From positions 2,267,234-2,331,233 of the forward strand of contig CP030886.1 of the NCBI GenBank assembly GCA_006969745.1: 64,000 bases of DNA. Direction: 5' to 3'. The notes beneath the pieces were generated by a model that ran no database searches, was not told the origin of the DNA, and saw only the letters and a list, made by a program, of their open reading frames with translations. Source of the stretch: Cytophagaceae bacterium (GTDB lineage Bacteria > Bacteroidota > Bacteroidia > Cytophagales > Cyclobacteriaceae). Of this stretch, positions 36,078 to 44,019 are shown one piece after another. Numbering within the stretch: position 1 is the stretch's first letter; each line of letters opens with the position of its first letter. The translations under genes were made by a program, and so were the position numbers.

Positions 36078-37238
36078 TTAGGTCAAGTCTATTTTAATTA
36101 ATCCTGTTAGAACGTCGATAGTATAAAAGGCAATAGCAAGAAAAAATACATTGAGATGAATGTTGAAAAATAAATAAGTGCACAGTGAGGTAAAGGTCAG
36201 CAGCAGAAAGTAGCTGGCAAACCCTGCCAGATACCTGGAAAATCTTTTCCCGACCAGTTTATTGATTCTTCTTTCGATGATGTCGTCTTTGGCGAAAGCC
36301 ATATAGCTCATGTAAGCATATGCAGCTGCAAGTAGAAGGAAAAACCAAAAGTTGACGACCGTATCACAATGTTTGATGGTAAGGAAAGCATTCAGGAGAA
36401 TCAAAGGCCCAGCGGTTATTTCCAGTACGGTCTCATGCATATCATTTTCAAAAAAATCGCCGATCACAATGATTTTGCCGGCTACAAATTCATGAATGTC
36501 TTCATCGGATAGATACAAGAGTTCTCCGAGATTTACAGGGTTGAAACCAGCTTCCTGATCGTAGATATCCTTTTGAAGAATCCGATAATTCATGATGAAA
36601 TTGTTCATTGTCCAGCTTGTGCCGATTTTTACAAATGGACCCCATTTTCTGCTGGTGGTGCTTGTTAGATGCTCATGAACTTTGAGTGGGAGTAGTTTAG
36701 CTGTATCCCTGAAGATTAGTTGATACTTATAAATACCATCGAAAGCGGTCCCGATCAGATAGTCTGAAATGCCAAAATCGGCCTGATCGAAAATTGGAGG
36801 TTCTAAATCACCATGTTCATTAATATGCGCAGACAATATCACTTTTTCCATTTGGTACAGCTCCAAAGACAGTTGGGTATCATTGGCGGAAGAATCCACG
36901 AAATGAATATCAATGATGGTATACGCTGGAGGTTCAGGGCATTCATTAATAACCTTTAGAAGCTGAGCAAGTTTTTGCCGATCGGTTATCGCCTGATTCC
37001 CAACAGGGAAGCCAAATTCATCAACTTTATCTATCAGTTCGAGATCGCTCGAGGTGTTGATGAAAACAAATTCTTCTGACTCAGGTCGCTCCCTGTTAGA
37101 AAAATCTAAAAATGTGGTGCTCCAAATGAGAAATTTTTCATCACTAGCTAGCCATGGAAGCTTCATTAAATAGAATGTCAATACCATCATGACAATGGTA
37201 TTGGCAGTAATGAGTGATATCGATAAGATTCTTTTCAA
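36078..37238 (-). CDS. CHASE2-type membrane sensor without output domain
   Basis: A 386-residue membrane protein. One N-terminal segment (~3-27) leads into a large extracytoplasmic domain (~30-285) that ends in the CHASE2 signature region EFVAGKIIVIGDFFENDMHE and ITAGPLILLNAFLTI. Three more hydrophobic stretches follow (~292-312, ~338-356, ~360-380). CHASE2 domains normally sit in front of kinases, cyclases or diguanylate cyclases, but here the chain ends with a membrane segment and LIKIDLT. The start is TTG 37238, five bases after the FecR-like stop; the next ATG would cut the first membrane segment. It is the last gene of the caspase operon. Confidence 0.72.
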   Translation of the reverse strand: MKRILSISLITANTIVMMVLTFYLMKLPWLASDEKFLIWSTTFLDFSNRERPESEEFVFINTSSDLELIDKVDEFGFPVGNQAITDRQKLAQLLKVINECPEPPAYTIIDIHFVDSSANDTQLSLELYQMEKVILSAHINEHGDLEPPIFDQADFGISDYLIGTAFDGIYKYQLIFRDTAKLLPLKVHEHLTSTTSRKWGPFVKIGTSWTMNNFIMNYRILQKDIYDQEAGFNPVNLGELLYLSDEDIHEFVAGKIIVIGDFFENDMHETVLEITAGPLILLNAFLTIKHCDTVVNFWFFLLLAAAYAYMSYMAFAKDDIIERRINKLVGKRFSRYLAGFASYFLLLTFTSLCTYLFFNIHLNVFFLAIAFYTIDVLTGLIKIDLT

Positions 37239-37243
37239 CTCGT

Positions 37244-38011
37244 TTAAAGCTCAGTCATGGCTTGGTTCAATTGTTCTTCAGTGCATTTTCCGTACATTGA
37301 GTTTATCAATTCAAGCACCGCGCCTATCTTGTTATCTGAGATTAGCTCCAGCATTGATTTCAAATCTTGCTTTGGCACAACAACCAGGTCCATGTTTGAA
37401 ATTAAACTAGAAGTCTGATCTTCTACCGAATAAAAGAAAAGCTTAATGTCTTTAACCAATGAAGGATCAATTCTTTTCCCATCGATAGAATAAAAACCAT
37501 CGATATCAATGATAAGGTCCTGATCATCATTACTGAGTTTTTTGTTTATAGTCTCGCCCTGGAATTGGTACTGAGCATAAAAAAATTTGCTCTCTGACAT
37601 TGGATAGCTCGCTGGTGATACCTCAACAGAATAGGTAGATCCTACCAGCGCTACTGGGCCTTCATCAAAATGCTTGTTGAAATCAATGGCATTGTTGATA
37701 GCTCCTGATCGAGTGCTTAGTCGTCCACGGACAGGCGAAATCACTGAGCTCAGCGCATAGAGTGCGTCACTTTGAGTAGTTGATTGATTGTTTTGCTGGA
37801 TCACAAATCGCCCTCTCGATGAACTCAAAACAGCAGCTCTGGCGCCGGAAGTTTCGAATTTAAGGTTCGCATTCTCGGCAACTTTAGTCCCCTTGCTTAG
37901 GTATTGCCCTGAATTGGAATCGTAGATTTTTCCAATCACATGAATGACTGTATATGATTGGCTAGGCGCCTGAAGACCAGCGAGCATAAATAAGATGAAT
38001 AGAGCTCTCAT
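37244..38011 (-). CDS. Exported FecR-like protein
   Basis: A 255-residue exported protein (signal peptide MRALFILFMLAGLQAPSQS). Residues ~25-80 read like a FecR-type SH3 fold: VIGKIYDSNSGQYLSKGTKV, FETSGARAAVLSSSRGRFVI. The rest is a beta/alpha domain I cannot place (FYAQYQFQGETINKKL, ISNMDLVVVPKQDLKSML). FecR-like domains are frequent neighbours of CHASE2 proteins in other phyla, which supports the reading, but the similarity is judged by eye. Its ATG is one base after the caspase stop, and the CHASE2 gene starts five bases after its own stop. Confidence 0.6.
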   Translation of the reverse strand: MRALFILFMLAGLQAPSQSYTVIHVIGKIYDSNSGQYLSKGTKVAENANLKFETSGARAAVLSSSRGRFVIQQNNQSTTQSDALYALSSVISPVRGRLSTRSGAINNAIDFNKHFDEGPVALVGSTYSVEVSPASYPMSESKFFYAQYQFQGETINKKLSNDDQDLIIDIDGFYSIDGKRIDPSLVKDIKLFFYSVEDQTSSLISNMDLVVVPKQDLKSMLELISDNKIGAVLELINSMYGKCTEEQLNQAMTEL

Positions 38012-38012
38012 G

Positions 38013-41000
38013 TTAGTAAATTTTGAAGTCGTTTTTAATGTTTTCCTCACGCGAGGTAGGTACTTGCTTACCATTGCTCAGCAGGATCACTTGCTCACCT
38101 ACGTACTGCATGATTTCTGATACGCGGTAGTCTCTATCCCGATTGAGGTCAGATCTGCGTGTTTTGAACCCCTGGATGAAACAGCTGGTAAAAAGTCCGT
38201 TCTGAGAGTTTACTCCTTCGGCGGCAAATTCGGTACCTCCAGCCGCTGAGATGACAGTTGCTCCGGTGCCTTTTTTCATGTCGCTAAAAAGGGCTTTAGA
38301 AAGCTCAAGGGTATTTCCAAGTCCGAAACTGTTCTCCTTGAGCTTAACAAGTGAACCAGTGGAACGGAATGATACTGAACCAACAGCACTGACGGATTTT
38401 TCAGCTTCCTCTACGTCATCCTGATCCAGCTCGCCAGCATGACAGGTATCCATCATCACCAGTTTGTTGCGACAGGGTATGCCATCGATTAATGATTCCA
38501 ATTGTTCGTAAGAAAGGCCACCGTCTTTAGGATCATTAAAATCCATGTTGTGAGTCGCGAAATAATAGGTGTAGTCTTTGTCCAACACACCATGACCTGC
38601 TATGAAAATCATCACAACATCATCGACCCCAGCTTGTTCAACAAATGACCTTATCGTTTGAATATTGGCATCTGTAGCTTCCTGATTTACGATGAGTTTT
38701 TCATGCACCTGCTCGTACTCGGAAGAGCCTTTCATGGTAGTTACAATATCTGAAGCGTCCTTGGCTGCAAAGGCAAGGTTATACTGCGCTTGTTGGTATG
38801 CTGAAACTCCAATGGACACAAGAAACAAGTCAGGCTTATCAAAATCTGTTGTCAGCTGAACTTCGAAGGATTCAGGAAGCGACTCAAGGCCTTTGCTATT
38901 TATAGCGGTAACTTTTACTTCGTTGAGGCCCTTACTAAGCTGTAGACTTATTTCTTTTTCCAGGGCGGTAGCAGGCGACACAGCTAGCCCTTTTGAGCCA
39001 AAAGCAGGCACATCATTAACATATACCTGCAGACGGTTTATTGGTTGATATTGATCACTTGCAGCGACAGAAAATGTAAGTGTGCGTTGATCGGTTTCGA
39101 GCGGAATGGAGAGCACATCTACTTTCACTTCTGGCAAATTATTAGCGCTTTCCAGATCATCTGCGCTAAACCCCAGCCTTTTCAATCGCTTATTATAGGC
39201 CGCTTCATAGGAAGCTATAAGTTTTTCGGAAGCGTAGCCTAGGCGTTTTGCGATAACATCCGGTCGGTTGAACTTCAGTTCAAGCTGTTCAAATGGAAGG
39301 ACATTGTTGCCTTCCTTGAAAGCGATGGCTTTTGCAGCTGTTTTCGAAGAAGTATAGTAAAAGTCCGGGGTGTAAGTGATAAAACCACTCTCACCAATTA
39401 GAGCCATGCTCACTTTTTTTGTTCCTGCGTTTAAATCATACAAAGTAATCTCACCGGATTCGTTGGTGGTGATTGCCATTTTTGAGTCGATACTAAACAC
39501 GGCATCAGTAACTACGCCCTGCTGTGCATCTGCGATGATGACCTGATTTCCTTTTTTAATGGATACTTCATACCCGTCGAATGAAATGGAATATTCTCCT
39601 CGAGTAAATTTATCTTCCAGGCTGCGGTGATCTCCTTTGTATTTTTTGCTTTTGAAGTCACTAATGGACCACTCGTTGAGCACTCCTGTATTGGTCAAAG
39701 CCCAAATTTTATCTGAATCGTCTGGGTTGAATTTTACCCATACGATATTGTCTTTCTTTTCTTTGATTGTCTTGAAAAGTCTGCCTGTTTTAAAGTTCCA
39801 AATTTTTAGAAAGGAAGTATTCACCGCGGATGTTGCCATATATCTCCCATCTTTAGAAACATCAATGTGATTGATGTCGGATGATCGATCGAATATGCGG
39901 ACTAGTGAGCCGGTGGTGATGTCCCACATGGTCATTTCCTGATCCAAAGACCCAACGAGAACGTGCTTGCCATCAGGCATGACATCTACAGCCAAGGCAG
40001 GTTGTACGTAGCCTTCCATATCCCTGATTTTGCGGCCTGTATTATAATCCCACAGCTTAAGTTGGCGTTTTTGGTCAGATGTCACGATGGTGCGGTAGTC
40101 GGGTGAAAGAGCGAGCCAATTGGTGTTTTTAGTGATGTTTTTAATTTCCTTAACTACAGGCGGTACATAGTTGATGGCTTCTTTGTTTCCAGGCTCAGGA
40201 AAGTCTGCGTTGGCAATGTCATAGACCTTGATCGATCGCTCTTCATTAACAATGACTTTCGTTTCATCCTGACTGAGGACAGCAACTCCTCTTGGGTTGT
40301 TGAGTTGCCATCTAATGGGTTTTGACACTTCGCCAAACGATTGACGATCATCACTCAGCTCGACGATGGAGACGCTGGCATTGCCGGTATTTTCTTCCTC
40401 ACCTTTTTCTGCCATGAATGGTGTGAAAATGTTCTGAGAGAAGAGGATTTTCTTTCCGTCTTTGGTGAATTGGATATTGGAATACGTCATCACAAAGATG
40501 GTAGTCATTCCTTTTCCTACTCGTCCGTTTGCTACGTTTCCGATCACAGCGAACCCAGTCATGATTGCTTTAGTATAAGCTATCGCAGCTCCGGAACCTT
40601 TCACATTATCCAGGGCATCGGCTAGAATTTTTCCTTTCTCAGGATCGACCAGCTTAACTTCTACACCATTGTTTTTTCCACCACCTGTAACAATACGGTC
40701 TCCGCTCGGCGAGATGGCCAAGTTCATAATGGGAGCGGTGAACCCTGTTATGGCGCTAATGGAATCGCCTGCTACACTCCAGATTTTTAATACTTCATCA
40801 TTTCCTCCTGTAATGATTTTGGTGACATCCTGAGAAAGCTTTGCAGTATTAGCTGATCCTGTGTGAGCGTTAATTTTTGTTTTTACATCCCCGGTTATAG
40901 CATCCCAAAGGATTACGGTTCCTGCTCTGTCAGCACTTACAAGTAAAGTACCGTCATCGGATAGGTGAATGGAATTGACAGGCGCTTCATGCCCGTTGAA

Positions 41001-41201
41001 GGTATTTACATCAATGCCGGTCTGGACATCCCACATTTTTATGGACTTGTCATCACTGGCGGAATAAACATATTTGCCTGTGGGAGAATACTGCACCATA
41101 TTGATGCCTGCCGTGTGGCCTTGCCTAATGATCAATTCTTTCTTCTGTGCCGAAGAGAGGTGACTTACGAGCAGGAATATTAAAATGAATGCCTTGGTCA
41201 T
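38013..41201 (-). CDS. Exported WD40-repeat caspase-like peptidase
   Basis: A 1062-residue protein with a signal peptide (TKAFILIFLLVSHLSSA). WD40 repeats fill residues ~20-630 (GHTAGINMVQYSPTGKYVYS, SIKMWDVQTG, VILWDAITG, LKIWSVAGD, LKLWDYNTG). A beta-sandwich linker follows at ~690-790, then a caspase domain at ~790-1040. The dyad is H870 (IAGHGVLDKDYTYYF) and C920 (MMDTCHAGELD). The domain order WD40-sandwich-C14 is known from cytoplasmic bacterial metacaspases; here the whole protein is exported. It heads an operon with the FecR-like and CHASE2 genes and has its own promoter, since a terminator lies just upstream. Confidence 0.9.
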   Translation of the reverse strand: MTKAFILIFLLVSHLSSAQKKELIIRQGHTAGINMVQYSPTGKYVYSASDDKSIKMWDVQTGIDVNTFNGHEAPVNSIHLSDDGTLLVSADRAGTVILWDAITGDVKTKINAHTGSANTAKLSQDVTKIITGGNDEVLKIWSVAGDSISAITGFTAPIMNLAISPSGDRIVTGGGKNNGVEVKLVDPEKGKILADALDNVKGSGAAIAYTKAIMTGFAVIGNVANGRVGKGMTTIFVMTYSNIQFTKDGKKILFSQNIFTPFMAEKGEEENTGNASVSIVELSDDRQSFGEVSKPIRWQLNNPRGVAVLSQDETKVIVNEERSIKVYDIANADFPEPGNKEAINYVPPVVKEIKNITKNTNWLALSPDYRTIVTSDQKRQLKLWDYNTGRKIRDMEGYVQPALAVDVMPDGKHVLVGSLDQEMTMWDITTGSLVRIFDRSSDINHIDVSKDGRYMATSAVNTSFLKIWNFKTGRLFKTIKEKKDNIVWVKFNPDDSDKIWALTNTGVLNEWSISDFKSKKYKGDHRSLEDKFTRGEYSISFDGYEVSIKKGNQVIIADAQQGVVTDAVFSIDSKMAITTNESGEITLYDLNAGTKKVSMALIGESGFITYTPDFYYTSSKTAAKAIAFKEGNNVLPFEQLELKFNRPDVIAKRLGYASEKLIASYEAAYNKRLKRLGFSADDLESANNLPEVKVDVLSIPLETDQRTLTFSVAASDQYQPINRLQVYVNDVPAFGSKGLAVSPATALEKEISLQLSKGLNEVKVTAINSKGLESLPESFEVQLTTDFDKPDLFLVSIGVSAYQQAQYNLAFAAKDASDIVTTMKGSSEYEQVHEKLIVNQEATDANIQTIRSFVEQAGVDDVVMIFIAGHGVLDKDYTYYFATHNMDFNDPKDGGLSYEQLESLIDGIPCRNKLVMMDTCHAGELDQDDVEEAEKSVSAVGSVSFRSTGSLVKLKENSFGLGNTLELSKALFSDMKKGTGATVISAAGGTEFAAEGVNSQNGLFTSCFIQGFKTRRSDLNRDRDYRVSEIMQYVGEQVILLSNGKQVPTSREENIKNDFKIY

Positions 41202-41220
41202 GATAGTAGAAGTTTGAGAT

Positions 41221-41253
41221 AAAAAAAGCGATCAACCGCGCACGGTTGATCGC
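41221..41253 (-). terminator. Rho-independent terminator after the PQQ-propeller gene
   Basis: An 11-bp perfect stem (GCGATCAACCG at 41228-41238 with CGGTTGATCGC at 41243-41253) with a four-base loop is followed on the minus strand by seven T residues. It separates the PQQ-propeller gene from the caspase operon. Confidence 0.9.
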
Positions 41254-41270
41254 CAGACATGATCGCTTAA

Positions 41271-43184
41271 TTAAAAGCTGTAACTAATGATTTGCTTTTT
41301 GTCTGCCTTAAAGAATACCTGACCTGAAACTTGATCATAGTCATAAATCGGCTCTTTGTCACTCAGTAATAGCGTACCCAGTTCTTCTCCTGTTTTTCTA
41401 TCCACTTTTACCAGTCCAGAGCTTTTGCCCTGGCCACCTTCGCCCACTCTAGTCAGGATCATTCGAATGTCTCCTTTGCTCACCGTAGCACTAAATGTTT
41501 TCTTTGCTTCGGCTCCAACCATACCGGCTGCATTGTACAGGTCTTGAGCTTGTTGTGCATACATTTTGCTGTAGTAATCATTGGTTCCATACCGAGAATA
41601 TGCGGCAGTGTGAGCAGATTTCATCTGTGCGGCGGCTCCCATGGCCATCACCGAAGCTTGTGCAGCGCGCAAAGCAATTTTTGCTGCAAGACTTAATCCC
41701 GGTGCTTCCCAATATTTGTCGAACCTCAATGAGCCGTCAGGCTCTAGCATCACCATGTTATTGTCGTCCATGAAGAGGTATCCGCCTGCTACTAATTCTA
41801 CACTTGAGGGAGAAGCATCCTCACCTTCAAACTTGCCAGCGAGTCCTTTGTGCAATACTTTGTAATCTCCATTCAAAAGGTTGACTTCATAAAGGTCACC
41901 ATCGATCACCATGATTTCTTTGGTTAGCTCCGGCTTGTATCTGAGGGAAGGCACTTCCAGCATCCCTTTCTTGTCCCAGATAAGCTCTCCATCGTATTGG
42001 ATGTATCCAAGTCTTCCTTTCAAATCTGTATACATAACTCCAGTCGCGGCTATTTGATCGATGTTGATGCCTTTAATCTTCTGATCCCATATAACAGAAC
42101 CGTCTTTTTTGTTTAACAACATCAATTGCTTGCCTTTCGAAGTAGCTAGAATTCCTTTCTCGCCAAGGTCTACTATGTAGCCGTCGATCTTCTTCACTTC
42201 CCATTTCACAGTACCACTTTTGAGGTCGTACAGCGTAAACCACTTATCATCAATAACTACCACACCTTCGCCGATTGCTGACATATTTGGTACAACTTTT
42301 AGCTTAAGTTCTTGCTCCCAAAGTTTCTTTCCAGTCTTCATCTCTAATGCTGAAAGGGAGCCACTGTTTTTCTTTTTCTCGAAGAAATAGCCGTAAGCCA
42401 GGTCGAGGCTAAGGTCGAAGCTTTCGAACGTTTGGTTTTTTACACTGGTGTTATATTTCCACTTTACCTCACCCGTCTTTGGGTTCATTTTGGCAATTTG
42501 AGTGGTTCCGGGGAGAACAATATCACCATCGTCCAGAAGTGCCGGAAATCCATTCACAGCAATTTCTTCATTGGTCCAGATGATTTTCTGAGAAAGCAGG
42601 TCCACCATCTTAGTTATGGTGATAGTAGGCTTCCCTTTTTGCATATAATCTACATATGCAGTTGAGATGATAACCATTCGAAGATTGGGCAAATAGCCTG
42701 TACCATCATAATTGAAGGTAGCCATCTCACCGAAGAGTGGAACTTTCGTGATTGGCATTTCAGCAATCTTTGGACTGATTACTTCTTCACCAGTTTGGAT
42801 ATTGATGATTGCATATTGTTTAAACTGGTATCCATCAGAAAATTTCAGTTCGATGTAGTCAGATACTTCCGGATATTCTTCATCAGAAAGCACACGGATG
42901 AAGTTTTCGAAGGCATATTTAGCAGCCACCTTTTTGCCATCAGCGCCTTTCATCTTTTTCGCTTGCTTAAAAGCATCGCTAGTCCAAAGAATGTTGCCAT
43001 CTCGGCTGTCAATACCATGAAGTTTGAAATCACCAGTGCCAACCAAAAGAATTCCACTTTCAGTGATACTGTTCCATTCCACTTCACTTTCAAAATCAAG
43101 TTGCCAAAGGGCATCCTGAGCGTTCGTGTGGCTAAATACTACCAATAGCAGTAAGCCAAAGATTGTTTTTAGTTTGTTTTTCAT
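41271..43184 (-). CDS. Exported PQQ-binding-like beta-propeller protein
   Basis: A 637-residue exported protein (signal peptide MKNKLKTIFGLLLLVVFSHTNAQ). PQQ-like propeller blades are seen throughout: GIDSRDGNILWTSD, MNPKTGEVKWKYN, LEMKTGKKLWEQE, YDLKSGTVKWEVKK, LNKKDGSVIWDQK, VDRKTGEELGTLLL. Blades of this kind also occur in BamB-like scaffolds without any cofactor. Residues ~490-565 interrupt the pattern with an Ala/Met/Gln/Tyr-rich helical insert. It lies between the two-component pair and the caspase operon and has its own terminator. Confidence 0.85.
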   Translation of the reverse strand: MKNKLKTIFGLLLLVVFSHTNAQDALWQLDFESEVEWNSITESGILLVGTGDFKLHGIDSRDGNILWTSDAFKQAKKMKGADGKKVAAKYAFENFIRVLSDEEYPEVSDYIELKFSDGYQFKQYAIINIQTGEEVISPKIAEMPITKVPLFGEMATFNYDGTGYLPNLRMVIISTAYVDYMQKGKPTITITKMVDLLSQKIIWTNEEIAVNGFPALLDDGDIVLPGTTQIAKMNPKTGEVKWKYNTSVKNQTFESFDLSLDLAYGYFFEKKKNSGSLSALEMKTGKKLWEQELKLKVVPNMSAIGEGVVVIDDKWFTLYDLKSGTVKWEVKKIDGYIVDLGEKGILATSKGKQLMLLNKKDGSVIWDQKIKGINIDQIAATGVMYTDLKGRLGYIQYDGELIWDKKGMLEVPSLRYKPELTKEIMVIDGDLYEVNLLNGDYKVLHKGLAGKFEGEDASPSSVELVAGGYLFMDDNNMVMLEPDGSLRFDKYWEAPGLSLAAKIALRAAQASVMAMGAAAQMKSAHTAAYSRYGTNDYYSKMYAQQAQDLYNAAGMVGAEAKKTFSATVSKGDIRMILTRVGEGGQGKSSGLVKVDRKTGEELGTLLLSDKEPIYDYDQVSGQVFFKADKKQIISYSF

Positions 43185-43299
43185 GTCGGATCGAAATTAT
43201 TCGCGGTTTGATTTATAGATCAAAGTTTGGCGAATATGCGATCTGATAGAATCCTCTAAAGATGGGATATTTATATACCGTGAAACCCGTACACGCGGC

Positions 43300-43917
43300 C
43301 TAGATAAGGTTGTTGGCGTAAGCGAATTTGATGAGTCCTACCAGGTTGTTGGTGCCAGTCTTACGGAAGATGTTTTTTCGATGTGTTTCGACTGTTCGTT
43401 CGCTTATGAATAGCTCCTCAGCCATTTGGCGATTTGTAAATTCTTTGGCTATCAGTTTCAAAATCTCCCGCTCCCGATCTGTAAGTAGCTTTTGTTCGTC
43501 AGTGCCATTTAGTCCTTTCATTAACATGGCATTGACATCAGAGCTTAGGTATACTTTGTTGTTTTTCACCGCTCTGACGGCACTAACCAATTCCTCGTGG
43601 GAATCTTTTTTTAGAATATATCCATTAATGCCTTCCTTTAGGATCTCTTTGATCAAATGCGCTTCATCGTGCATGCTCAATACGATTATTTTAATTTCAG
43701 GATACTTCCGCTTTACTTTTCTAACAAGGGCTAAACCATCGTCATCGGGGAGGTTGTAATCGGTGATCAGGAGATCTACATTTTTCTGAGTGAGCAGGTC
43801 AAGAGTTTCTTTTACCGTGCCGGCGGAACCGACTACTTCCAAGTCGTCTTCCACAGAAAGAATTTTGATTAAGCCACCCAATAAAATGGCGTGATCATCA
43901 GTAAGAAATATTTTCAT
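43300..43917 (-). CDS. NarL/FixJ-type response regulator
   Basis: A 205-residue regulator. The receiver starts MKIFLTDDHAILLGGLIKIL, has its phospho-acceptor Asp in LLITDYNLPDDDG, the switch Ser in IIVLSMHDE and the Lys in GYILKKDSHEEL. The C-terminal LuxR-type helix-turn-helix is LTDREREILKLIAKEFTNRQ and ISERTVETHRKNIFRKTGTN. ATG 43917 begins the receiver. It lies 102 bases downstream of its likely kinase. Confidence 0.93.
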   Translation of the reverse strand: MKIFLTDDHAILLGGLIKILSVEDDLEVVGSAGTVKETLDLLTQKNVDLLITDYNLPDDDGLALVRKVKRKYPEIKIIVLSMHDEAHLIKEILKEGINGYILKKDSHEELVSAVRAVKNNKVYLSSDVNAMLMKGLNGTDEQKLLTDREREILKLIAKEFTNRQMAEELFISERTVETHRKNIFRKTGTNNLVGLIKFAYANNLI

Positions 43918-44019
43918 TTTGGTGGGTTTCTCTCTCCCTATGAAAGATAGCAAATTCATTGATCTTCTTGTCGCTCTTGTCAATTAAACTCCAAAATACG
44001 ATTAGAAGCGTGGGGTTTG

